NCBI RefSeq assembly: GCF_003857055.1
Contig: NZ_QGSZ01000187.1
Location: forward strand, 20,131 to 84,130
DNA from: Micromonospora inaquosa
GTDB lineage: Bacteria; Actinomycetota; Actinomycetes; Mycobacteriales; Micromonosporaceae
DNA: 64,000 nt
Direction: 5' to 3'
The notes under the pieces were generated by a model. The model was given only the letters and a program-made list of their open reading frames with translations. It was not told where the DNA came from and searched no databases. Position 1 is the stretch's first letter; the number at the start of each line of letters is the position of its first letter. This document shows positions 33,599 through 41,465 of the stretch, in pieces. A program made the position numbers and the translations under genes.

Positions 33599-34318
33599 AT
33601 GCTTGTGCACAGCCGGATCGCGCGGACCGCGATCGCATTGGCCAGCCTGGCGGCCCTGGCCGCGTGTGCAGAGGAGGTGACCGGGGCGGCTGCGCCGGCC
33701 ACCGTGTCGGCACCCACCGTGGCGGCCCCCACGGCGGCGCAGGCGACCCCGAGTTCGACCCCCGAGAGCGGCACGCCGCCGGAGGTCATCGACGCTCCGG
33801 CGACCCCGCTCGCAGAGCCGACGGTGGCGAAGACCCAGGGTCGCGTACGGATCTACAGCGGCCCCTCCGACGTCCCGCTCTCCCCCGCGCCCGATACGGG
33901 GCGGGGCAGCACCGTCATCCAGCTGAACGGCACCGCGTCCGCCGACATTGACATGTACGTCGCCGACGGGCAGGGCCGGACGCTGTACCGGTTCGACAAG
34001 GACACGGCCAAGCCGCCGACGTCGAACTGCAACGGTGACTGCGCGAAGGCGTGGCCGCCGCTGCTCGTGAAGTCAGCGGGGCAGATCTACCCGAGCGGGA
34101 TCGACCCGAAGCTGGTCGGTTACGTGGAGCGAGCCGACGGCACCTGCCAGGTGACCATCGGCGGCTGGCCCGTCTACCTGTTCGCCAAGGACGCCGAGCC
34201 GGGCGACATCAGCGGTCAGGGGGTCGGTGGCACCTGGTTCGCGATCAGCCCGACCGGTGAGCGAACCGCGCCTCTGCCCGAGGTGGTGGGCACGACCACC
34301 ACAGCCGCCACCCGCTGA
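33599..34318 (+). CDS. Lipoprotein with COG4315-type secreted repeats
   Basis: A 239-residue lipoprotein: signal peptide with lipobox LAAC (Cys near 23), a Thr/Pro/Ala-rich spacer, then the repeat domain with TLYRFDKDTAKPPTSNCNGD, a Cys partner in DCAKAWPPL and the second repeat GGWPVYLFAKDAEPGDISGQ. It is clearly paralogous to the protein at 20994 but lacks the crystallin-like tail. The function of this repeat family is unknown. Ribosome site GAGGTGGAG. It has its own SigL-like promoter and is probably co-transcribed with the DUF4333 gene downstream. Confidence 0.85.
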   Translation: MLVHSRIARTAIALASLAALAACAEEVTGAAAPATVSAPTVAAPTAAQATPSSTPESGTPPEVIDAPATPLAEPTVAKTQGRVRIYSGPSDVPLSPAPDTGRGSTVIQLNGTASADIDMYVADGQGRTLYRFDKDTAKPPTSNCNGDCAKAWPPLLVKSAGQIYPSGIDPKLVGYVERADGTCQVTIGGWPVYLFAKDAEPGDISGQGVGGTWFAISPTGERTAPLPEVVGTTTTAATR

Positions 34319-34334
34319 GCCCGAGGAGACGACG

Positions 34335-34778
34335 ATGACCAACCCGTACGCGGGAGCCGACGGCGACTTTCCGACGCCCGCCCCGCGTTGGGCACCGGCG
34401 CCACCGGCGCAGTGGGGGCCGGATTCCACGGGGCCGAACACCCCCGTCGGGCGTCGGCGGCGCGTCTCCCGCAAAGCCGTGATCGCCGTGGCCGGGCCGG
34501 TCGTGGCCGTGGCGACACTGGTGGCCGTACTCGGACTGCTCTGGCCGGGATTTCTCAACCGGAAGGTCTTCGACACGGCGGCGCTGCAACAGGGGGTGCT
34601 GTCGGTGCTGCGCGACGACTACCAACTCGACGCGGACCTTGTCGCCTGCCCGCCGGGCCGCGCGGTCACGGTGGGCAGCCGTTTCTCCTGCTCCGCTCAG
34701 GTCGCCGGCGTGCCGAGGACCATCACCGTCACGGTGGTGTCCTCCGACGGCCGGTTCGAGGTCAGTCGCCCGCACTGA
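34335..34778 (+). CDS. Membrane-anchored DUF4333 protein
   Basis: A 147-residue protein. A Pro-rich cytoplasmic N terminus with Tyr/Trp repeats is followed by a basic stretch RRRRVSRKAV and one membrane helix (about 48-70). The outside domain carries the DUF4333 pattern: V-L-x-D-D-Y near 90, VACPPGRAVTVGSRFSCSAQ with two Cys likely disulfide-bonded, and a final VTVVSSDGRFEVS. The family is common on actinobacterial cell surfaces, function unknown. It starts 16 nt after the lipoprotein gene with GAGGAGACGACG as ribosome site. Confidence 0.8.
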   Translation: MTNPYAGADGDFPTPAPRWAPAPPAQWGPDSTGPNTPVGRRRRVSRKAVIAVAGPVVAVATLVAVLGLLWPGFLNRKVFDTAALQQGVLSVLRDDYQLDADLVACPPGRAVTVGSRFSCSAQVAGVPRTITVTVVSSDGRFEVSRPH

Positions 34779-34815
34779 GATACGAGGCGGTGATCGACGC
34801 ACCGCCACGGAGAGT

Positions 34816-34865
34816 TGATCGCCGGGCCGCCCGGTCATGAGACGGGCTGGGCGGCCCGGCGATCA
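34816..34865. terminator. Strong bidirectional terminator
   Basis: A 17-bp perfect stem (34816-34832 with 34849-34865) with a 16-nt loop lies between the convergent DUF4333 and S15 peptidase genes. Confidence 0.85.
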
Positions 34866-34870
34866 GCCGG

Positions 34871-36766
34871 TCAGAGGCCGGCGGCGTGTGCGGCGGCGGT
34901 GCCGCCGACCACAGGTAGGACGATGTTGCTGCTCTTCAGCGCGACCTGCAGGTTCGCGGCGGTGGTGTCCGCCTGGCTGGAGTACTGCGGGTAGCTGGCC
35001 ACGATGATCACACCGATCCGGTGGCCGGGCTTGAAGACATAGTCCTCGGGCAGCAGCGGGAAGCTGAAGTTGTACGACTCCCCCGGCACCAGCGGCACGG
35101 CGACGCGGATCGACTGCCGGTTCTGGGCGTCCATGATGCCCTTGGTGACCAGCTCGTAGTCGGCCGTGGCCACTCGTTTCGCCGTCTGCTTGTAGCAGCC
35201 GTCGTCGGTCGGGCTGCTCTGGCCCCAACAGTCCTCAGTGGTCAGGGTGATGATTCCCTCGCCGGAGGCCCGGTGCGCGACCCGCTCGTCGGTGCCGTAG
35301 TCGACCAGGATGGCCCCGAGGTTGGTGTCGGTCTGGTCGGCGGAGGCCCGCAGTTGCACGGTGGGCGTGCCGGAGATGTGCAACGGCGCGGAGAGCGGCT
35401 CGGAGAGGAAGGCCAGCCGGTTGGGCTGCACCACGTCCGGGTTGAGGATCATGGTGTTCTGGCTCTGCGTGCGGCTGTCCTGGAACGCCCCGGTCGCCGG
35501 CTTCGCGGTGGGCACCAACCCGAGACCGCCCGCGCCGGTGGTGCCGGGCTGGAGGAACACCTCGGTGTCGGCCTTGCCCGGGATCGGCCAGTCGGCGTGG
35601 GTTTCCCACACGTCGGCGGACCGCTCCAGGTCCACCCGCGGCTCGTCCATGATGCCGTTGGCGACGCCCTGCAGCCAGAAGTCGAACCACCGGTGCAGCG
35701 TCGACACCCACACCGCGCGGCGCGAGTCGAACGGGTCGACGTGCCCCTCCTGCGACAGCCACAGCTTGCGCGGCACGTTGTTCTCCGCCAGGGCGTACCA
35801 GAACTTGCTGAAGTGGTCCGGCCGGACGTTGTCGTCGTTGAGGCCGTGGTAGAGCAGCACGCTGGCGGTGACGTTGGGGACCTTCTTGACGTAGCTTCGC
35901 TCGTTCCAGAAGGACGTGTAGTCGCCGTGCTCGTCGCCGTCGGCGACGCCTATCGCGTCGCGTACCGGCTTGCAGTAGTCCCGACGCTCCGGGTTGGTGA
36001 CCGTGTTGGCCAGCGACGACACGTAACTGTTGCCGCGGGTGATCACGCCGTTGCTGCGCACGTAGTCGTAGTACTCGGTCGGCCCGCTGATGGGCACGAC
36101 AGTGGTCAGGCCCTTCACACCGGTCACCGCGGTGGCCATGGCCAGCGAGCCGTCGTACGACTTGCCGATCATCCCCGTCTTGCCGTTGTGCCAGTCCGCC
36201 TTGACGATCTCACCGGCGGCGTTGCGGGCGGTGGCCCGACCGTTGAGCCAGTTGATGGCCTGCTTCGCGCTCAGGTTGTCCTGGTTGGCGTTGGTGGTCG
36301 GGCAGCCGGTGGAGTTGTTGGTGCCGACCATGTCCAGCAGGATGACCGCGTAGCCGCGCGGCACGAAGTAGTTGTCGTAGAACAGCGGCCACTTGTCGAG
36401 CAGCCCGTCGCCGTCGAGGTCCGCCTTGCACTCGGACTCGTTGCCCCGGCAGACCGTCGAGTAGTAGGGGCTGGCGTCCATCACGACGGGGGCCTTGAGC
36501 CCCTGCGCGGTGGCCGCCGGCCGCATCAGGTCGAACGCGATGATGTCGCGCAGACCGTCGTTGTCGCTGTCGAAGGTGGAGTCGATGAAGAGGCGTTCCC
36601 GGATGGCGTCGGCGTAGCCGAACACCGGCTGGGTGACGCCGTCCTGGACGACGATCGACGGCGGGGTGTCCGCCGCCTGCGCCTGCGGCGCCACGCCGAG
36701 CGCGGCGAGCACTGTCGCCGACAATACGGCCACGCCCGTGCGCCAACGCGTTCCCACTGTAGCCAT
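34871..36766 (-). CDS. Secreted Xaa-Pro dipeptidyl-peptidase (S15 family)
   Basis: A 631-residue secreted alpha/beta hydrolase with a Sec signal peptide (1-31, cleavage after AQA). The nucleophile is Ser203 in IGKSYDGSLA; the acid is in YHGLNDDNVRPD and the His in SQEGHVDPF, the order of the S15 catalytic triad. The C-terminal ~220 residues form the beta-sandwich domain typical of S15/CocE enzymes. It should remove Xaa-Pro dipeptides from peptides outside the cell; CocE-like esterase activity cannot be excluded. A Ca-like D-x-D-x-D segment STFDSDNDGLRD lies near residue 65. Ribosome site AAGGAGAGTGC. Confidence 0.9.
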   Translation of the reverse strand: MATVGTRWRTGVAVLSATVLAALGVAPQAQAADTPPSIVVQDGVTQPVFGYADAIRERLFIDSTFDSDNDGLRDIIAFDLMRPAATAQGLKAPVVMDASPYYSTVCRGNESECKADLDGDGLLDKWPLFYDNYFVPRGYAVILLDMVGTNNSTGCPTTNANQDNLSAKQAINWLNGRATARNAAGEIVKADWHNGKTGMIGKSYDGSLAMATAVTGVKGLTTVVPISGPTEYYDYVRSNGVITRGNSYVSSLANTVTNPERRDYCKPVRDAIGVADGDEHGDYTSFWNERSYVKKVPNVTASVLLYHGLNDDNVRPDHFSKFWYALAENNVPRKLWLSQEGHVDPFDSRRAVWVSTLHRWFDFWLQGVANGIMDEPRVDLERSADVWETHADWPIPGKADTEVFLQPGTTGAGGLGLVPTAKPATGAFQDSRTQSQNTMILNPDVVQPNRLAFLSEPLSAPLHISGTPTVQLRASADQTDTNLGAILVDYGTDERVAHRASGEGIITLTTEDCWGQSSPTDDGCYKQTAKRVATADYELVTKGIMDAQNRQSIRVAVPLVPGESYNFSFPLLPEDYVFKPGHRIGVIIVASYPQYSSQADTTAANLQVALKSSNIVLPVVGGTAAAHAAGL

Positions 36767-36910
36767 GCACTCTCCTTGATGTGTCCGAGGCTGCGTACGC
36801 TACGAGCCGGCGGCCGGTGTCACCACCTGCACGTGTAGGAACTTCGCCGGGTGCGGTTCGACGGGGTGCGTCAGTCGTCCGGCGGCCAGCCGGGCGCCGG
36901 GCACGGGAAG

Positions 36911-36957
36911 ACCTCGGTGCGACGCCGACCGGTGCCGGGTCGGCGTCGCACCGAGGT
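36911..36957 (-). terminator. Terminator after the thioredoxin-like lipoprotein gene
   Basis: A 20-bp perfect stem (36911-36930 with 36938-36957) with a 7-nt loop follows the stop at 36973 on the minus strand. Confidence 0.85.
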
Positions 36958-36972
36958 GCCTGGGTGACGGGG

Positions 36973-37551
36973 CTACGGTTGGCCGGCCAGCACCAGTTCC
37001 CGCAGCCGCTGGTCGAGTGTTGGGGCGTCCAGGCCACCCGGCCAGCCGCGCAGCAGGGCGCCACCCTTGGCCACCAGCACGACGGCGGGCGGCTCCCGCA
37101 CCGCGTACGAACGCCAGATGGTCTGCTGGTCGTCTAGGACGACCGGATACTCCACCCGGTGCGTGCGCAGGTAGTCCTGGACCTCGTCGGCCTGGTCCGC
37201 GCCGGCCACACCGACGAAGACCACCCGGTCCCGATAGCTGCGAGCGAGTTCGCTGAGGGCGGCCTGGCGACTGGCGCAGGTGGTGCACCAGGAGTTGAAG
37301 AAGGTGAAGACGACGGGACGCTGCGCCCACAGGTCGGCGGCGGCGAACGGCGTGCCGTCGGTCAGCGCGCCGGTGAACGCCGGGGCGGCCGGGGCGGTGC
37401 CGGGCGCCGGGCGCAGCGCCAGGTCGGCGGGGACCGGCCCGGGCAGCGCCGCCGCCCCTCCGGCGGGCGCCGGCGAGGGCTCGGGCTCGGGCGTGCTGCA
37501 TCCGCCCAGCAGTGCCGCCGCCAGCAACAGCGGCAGGAGTGCCTTTCTCAT
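36973..37551 (-). CDS. TlpA-like thioredoxin lipoprotein
   Basis: A 192-residue lipoprotein with lipobox LGGC (Cys18), a Pro/Ala-rich spacer and a thioredoxin/TlpA domain (about 60-190). The redox motif is NSWCTTCASR (Cys-Thr-Thr-Cys) and a cis-Pro segment REPPAVVLV is present, so it should reduce or exchange disulfides, or donate electrons, outside the membrane. Its ATG overlaps the stop of the upstream lipoprotein gene (ATGA), so the two are translated together. Relatives include mycobacterial MPT53/DsbF-like proteins and ResA. Confidence 0.88.
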   Translation of the reverse strand: MRKALLPLLLAAALLGGCSTPEPEPSPAPAGGAAALPGPVPADLALRPAPGTAPAAPAFTGALTDGTPFAAADLWAQRPVVFTFFNSWCTTCASRQAALSELARSYRDRVVFVGVAGADQADEVQDYLRTHRVEYPVVLDDQQTIWRSYAVREPPAVVLVAKGGALLRGWPGGLDAPTLDQRLRELVLAGQP

Positions 37552-37982
37552 GACGGGACCACCGCCACCAGCGCCGGGCCCTCGCTGCTGTCCGACGTCA
37601 GGTCGAGCGCCGGTCGGCCGTCCACCTCCAGCCGGTAGGAGGCCCGCTGCGGCACGCGCACCGGAACGGCGAACTCGCAGTAGGTGGGCAGGCGCTCGAC
37701 GCCCAGATCCTCGGCGAAGGCGGCCACCGCGGTTCCCGCCGGCAACTGCCCACTGACCAGCGCCGCCCCGTCCGGGTCGAGTACGCGGTACGGCGCCCGG
37801 TTGTGGAAGTGGGTGTACGGACCGGTGCCGGCGCAGTCCACGCCCGCGGCCCTGATGTTGATGTCGCGAACCAGGACCCGGACGGTCGTCGGGGAGACCG
37901 CCTCCTGGGTGGCGCCGACGGCGCCGCAGCCGGTCGCGCCGGCAAGCAGCAGGGGCAGCAGAGTCATGATGCTTCGCCGCAC
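37548..37982 (-). CDS. Small lipoprotein, unknown function
   Basis: A 144-residue exported protein with a lipobox-like LAGATGC near residue 18. The mature part is beta-rich, with Cys in AAGVDCAGTGPYTHF and LPTYCEFAVPV that may form a disulfide, and ends LDLTSDSSEGPALVAVVPS. No family is recognised. GTG 37982 is chosen since GGAGGATGAC precedes it; an in-frame start at 38054 would begin within the terminator of the neighbouring gene. Overlap with the thioredoxin lipoprotein gene suggests that it is that protein's partner or substrate. Confidence 0.65.
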   Translation of the reverse strand: MRRSIMTLLPLLLAGATGCGAVGATQEAVSPTTVRVLVRDINIRAAGVDCAGTGPYTHFHNRAPYRVLDPDGAALVSGQLPAGTAVAAFAEDLGVERLPTYCEFAVPVRVPQRASYRLEVDGRPALDLTSDSSEGPALVAVVPS

Positions 37983-38001
37983 GTCATCCTCCTTCCGCCC
38001 G

Positions 38002-38043
38002 CCTGTCGGGTCCACGGCGGCAGTCCGCCGCGGACCCGACAGG
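38002..38043 (-). terminator. Terminator after the M6 protease gene
   Basis: CCTGTCGGGTCC (38002-38013) pairs with GGACCCGACAGG (38032-38043), continued by an inner 6-bp stem and a 4-nt loop, 24 nt past the stop at 38068. Confidence 0.8.
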
Positions 38044-38067
38044 AACGGGGTCAACCTCGGGCGCGGG

Positions 38068-40113
38068 TCAGGACTTCTCGACCCGGCATTGCTTGGTCAC
38101 CGTCTTCGTCGGGTCGCTCTCCGAGGTCGCGGTGAGCTTCACGAAACCGGTGTCCGCAGCGGTGGCGGTGGCACCCACGGACACCTTGACCGTGGTGGCC
38201 TTGCCGAACTGCGCGGTGGCGAGCTGGTTGGGCAGCCAGGTCCGCCAGCCCTTGCCGGCCACCTCCGCCGACAGGCGGTAGACGTCCGACTTCAGGTACG
38301 CGCTGACGTTCTCCGGGTGCTGCTGCCCGCCGGCCGAGTACGAACCGGTGTTGGTCAGCTCGAACGAGCAGGTCACCCCGCGGTTGGTCGGCTTGCCGCC
38401 GCCGGTGACGTCGCCCTTGCCCAGCAGCACGCCGTGGCTGCTCGGCCCGCCGGTGCCGTCCAGGGAACGGACCGCCACGGTGTAGGAGAGCGAGCCGGAC
38501 GAGTCCCGCTTGAGGTCGATGATGTAGAAGTGCAGCCGGTTGGCCTCATCGACGTACTCGTACTGGCTGCCGGTGTCCGCGCCGGCGTGGAACAACGCGT
38601 CGGAGAGCTGCCGGTAGTCACCCATGGTGATCTTCTGCGGGGTGCCGTCGGGCCGGTAGAAGTCGATCATGTCGATGTCCTGCGGGTTGGCGTCCACCAC
38701 CCACTGGAACGGTGCGCTGTCGGCGTTCTTCGTCTTGCTCAGCAGCACGCCGCTGTCCGGGGTGAAGGAGTCCGCGCCCATCCGGTCGACGACCTCGACG
38801 GTGTAGTTGTTGAAGTTGCCACCGTCGCAGAGCGGGTCGGTGCTGACCCCACAGGTCGGCGACAGGTCCTTGTTCAACGCGATGTTCACGCCGCTCAGAC
38901 CCTTCGGGCCGGCGTCGACCGCCCTCGCCGTGACCTGCGCGACCACCAGACCCGAGGAGGCCAGTGACTCCCGTGACAGCCGCAGCACGTGCTCCTCGCC
39001 GAGCAGGCCGATCTTGAGCTTGTCCCGCACGGTGTGCAGCGAGCCCATCGAGCCACCGTTGGTCGGCGGGATCTGCCAGCGGGTGTGCGGACCCCCGGGG
39101 CCGTTGAACGACCCGCGCGACATCATGCTCCAGATCCCGGTGTACGCCCTGCGCAGCGGCTCGCCGTACGGGTTGTTGTAGTTGTCGCCGATGCCCAGCA
39201 GGTGGGTCAACTCGTGGGCGTAGACGCCCATGCCGGAGCTCTCCCCCTGCGTTGAGGAGCCGCCGCCGGCGTTCGGCCACAGTGTCGCCGCCGCCTTCCA
39301 CGAGGTCCAGTCCACGTAGCGGGTCTTCGCCCAGTTCGGCAGGTTGGGGTCCGGCGGGCCCCAGGCGTCCGGCACGTCCTCCTTGTTCTGGAAGATCATC
39401 TGCCCGAACTCCTGCCAGGTCGATGACTCGTCCTGGCCGGCGCTGAGGATGAACACCAACTCGTACTGGTTGGCGACCTCCTCGCCGACCGCCGCCCGCC
39501 AGGCGCCCAGGCCGTCGGTGCGGATGTTCTTGCCGCACACGTCCCCGCTCGGGCAGGCGCCCGGGTTGAACCCGTTGTCCAGCCCGTACTGGTAGGACTT
39601 GGCCGGCATCTGGTACGGCCCGAACCCGGTGAGGTCGACGCCGTAGCGACCGTTGGAGTCCTGCATCCAGTATTCGTGCAGGGTGTGGCCCTTGTTCAGG
39701 GTGTTCGGGGTGTTCAGGAAGTCCTGATAGAACTTCGGCACGTCCGCCCGGGGAATGTTTGTCGCGACGGACTGGGGGTTGCCGAACACCGTCGAGCGGG
39801 CCCGCTGGGAGACCGCGAACGTCTCGTCGGGATAGTCGAGCGCCACCAGCGCGATCTTGAAGTTGCGGACCGAGCCCGACACGCTCGGGTCGGCCCAGTT
39901 CTTGCCGGGCACGGCCTTGTAGTCGTTCCAGGTCATCGTGTCCGGGTTCTGCCAGGCCTGCGGGTCGAGGACCTGGAACGGCGCGGTGCCGCCGGCCGGG
40001 TTGGCCGGGGCCGCGGCGGCCTGCGCCGCCCCGGTCGCCACCAGCGTGGTCACCACGGCTGCGGCCAGTACGGCCCGCCTCAGCCGGGTTCGGTGGGGGG
40101 TAGCACGGTGCAC
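38068..40113 (-). CDS. Secreted M6-like zinc metalloprotease
   Basis: A 681-residue secreted protein with a Sec signal peptide (1-34, cleavage after AQA or AAA). The zinc site is YAHELTHLLGIGD with His300, Glu301, His304 and a downstream Asp, the HExxHxxGxxD form of M6/immune-inhibitor-A peptidases. The C-terminal ~200 residues form a beta-rich domain with a likely disulfide (TCSFELTNTG, QCRVEKS). It should degrade proteins outside the cell. GTG 40113 is chosen because GAGAGGTGG lies before it and the signal peptide starts there; the frame stays open far upstream without meaning. Confidence 0.87.
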   Translation of the reverse strand: MHRATPHRTRLRRAVLAAAVVTTLVATGAAQAAAAPANPAGGTAPFQVLDPQAWQNPDTMTWNDYKAVPGKNWADPSVSGSVRNFKIALVALDYPDETFAVSQRARSTVFGNPQSVATNIPRADVPKFYQDFLNTPNTLNKGHTLHEYWMQDSNGRYGVDLTGFGPYQMPAKSYQYGLDNGFNPGACPSGDVCGKNIRTDGLGAWRAAVGEEVANQYELVFILSAGQDESSTWQEFGQMIFQNKEDVPDAWGPPDPNLPNWAKTRYVDWTSWKAAATLWPNAGGGSSTQGESSGMGVYAHELTHLLGIGDNYNNPYGEPLRRAYTGIWSMMSRGSFNGPGGPHTRWQIPPTNGGSMGSLHTVRDKLKIGLLGEEHVLRLSRESLASSGLVVAQVTARAVDAGPKGLSGVNIALNKDLSPTCGVSTDPLCDGGNFNNYTVEVVDRMGADSFTPDSGVLLSKTKNADSAPFQWVVDANPQDIDMIDFYRPDGTPQKITMGDYRQLSDALFHAGADTGSQYEYVDEANRLHFYIIDLKRDSSGSLSYTVAVRSLDGTGGPSSHGVLLGKGDVTGGGKPTNRGVTCSFELTNTGSYSAGGQQHPENVSAYLKSDVYRLSAEVAGKGWRTWLPNQLATAQFGKATTVKVSVGATATAADTGFVKLTATSESDPTKTVTKQCRVEKS

Positions 40114-40291
40114 GGAACCACCTCTCGTCGGGGGAAACGCGGCGCCGACGTCCCGGTGGGGGTTTCCCGGAACATCTGTCAGCAGGCCGCGCAGCGAATC
40201 TAGGAGGGCGGAGCGGTGCCGGTCACCGTGCAGATGTCGGCAGGTGGGGCGGCGACTTCCGACACCTGAAGGACCGCCGCCCGCCGGAAGA

Positions 40292-41209
40292 TCAGCCAGG
40301 GCCGGTCCCGGAAGCCGGATCGGCCGTGGCCGCGAGGGCCCGCAGCACATCCCGGCGCACCTCGTCCACGGCAGTGCCGGACAGGGGTCCGCGCGGTGGG
40401 CGGCACCGCCCACCGAACCGCCCGGCGCACTCCATGGCGAGCTTGACGGCCTGCACGGCTTCCGGCCGGGAGGCCCAGCCGAGGATCGGGTGCAGCTCGG
40501 CGTAGAGCGGCAGGGCCCGGCCCAGGTCGCGGGCGACGCACAGCTCGTACAGGCGCACGGCCTCGCGGGGCAGCGCGTTGGGCAGGGTGGCGACCCATCC
40601 GGTGGCGCCGCACAGCACCAGTTCGAGCACCACGTCGTCGGCGCCGACCAGCACGTCGACGTGCGGGCAGAGGTCCCGCAGGCGATGCAACCTGCGTACG
40701 TCGCCGGAGACCTCCTTGACCGCGACGATCCCGTCGATCTCGGCGATGGTCGCCAGCAGGTCCGGCGTGAGGTCCAGCCGGGCGTCGTACGGGTCGTTGT
40801 GGGCGACCACCGGCAGGCCGACCGCCGCCACCTCCCGGTAGTGGGCGACCACATCAGCGGGGCGGGCGACGGGCCCGTCGGGTGGCCGCGCGAGCACGCC
40901 GTGGGCGCCGGCCTCGGCGGCCTGCTCCGCCCAACGGCGGGCCTGCCGGCTGCCGTAGCCGCCGACGCCGGGCACCACCGCGCAGCCGGACGGCGCGGCC
41001 TGCACCGTCGCCTTCACCACGGCGGCCCGCTCGTCGTCGGAGAGGGCCCGGTACTCCCCCATCGACGCGCACGGCGCGACCCCGTGGCATCCCTCGGCGG
41101 CGAGCCAACTGACGTGTTCCTGGAGTTGGTCGAAGTCGACAGAGAGGTCGGCGCGGAACGGTGTGGTGACGGCGACCAGCACGCCCCGCCAGGGCCTACC
41201 AGTTCCCAC
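40292..41209 (-). CDS. DapA-family aldolase/dehydratase
   Basis: A 305-residue TIM-barrel protein of the dihydrodipicolinate synthase/N-acetylneuraminate lyase family. Lys165 in IVAVKEVSGD is the Schiff-base lysine; the phosphate- or carboxylate-binding loop normally reading GTTGE is here CASMGEY, so pyruvate binding may be altered and the true substrate is probably not aspartate semialdehyde. The Tyr of the proton relay is present in NDPYDAR. It is divergent from a PucR activator, so it likely acts in an inducible catabolic step. The start is GTG 41209. Confidence 0.8.
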   Translation of the reverse strand: MGTGRPWRGVLVAVTTPFRADLSVDFDQLQEHVSWLAAEGCHGVAPCASMGEYRALSDDERAAVVKATVQAAPSGCAVVPGVGGYGSRQARRWAEQAAEAGAHGVLARPPDGPVARPADVVAHYREVAAVGLPVVAHNDPYDARLDLTPDLLATIAEIDGIVAVKEVSGDVRRLHRLRDLCPHVDVLVGADDVVLELVLCGATGWVATLPNALPREAVRLYELCVARDLGRALPLYAELHPILGWASRPEAVQAVKLAMECAGRFGGRCRPPRGPLSGTAVDEVRRDVLRALAATADPASGTGPG

Positions 41210-41245
41210 TCGGAAATCCCCTCCCCGCCGGCAACGCCCGTCATC

Positions 41246-41283
41246 CCGATCGCACCGGTGCCCCGGGGCACCGGTGCGATCGG
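41246..41283. repeat. 38-bp perfect palindrome in the dapA-like/pucR divergent gap
   Basis: The sequence is its own reverse complement from 41246 to 41283 (19-bp arms, no loop; centre CCCCGGGG). It lies 37 bp upstream of the dapA-like start. It may be an operator, or a hairpin in the leader transcript. Confidence 0.75.
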
Positions 41284-41465
41284 TACCGGAACCTTAGGAA
41301 CGTCTGTCGCTCCCGGTCTTCGGACAGATGCCGAAACAGTCGCGTTGTCGTCCGTCCTTATGTCGCGACTTCGACAGTGGACCTTGCGCAACGACCCACC
41401 CACACCCGAGGGTAAGGACTGGCGGTCGCGCGATCCCTGTCACGCCGCGCAACCAGGGGAGATAC

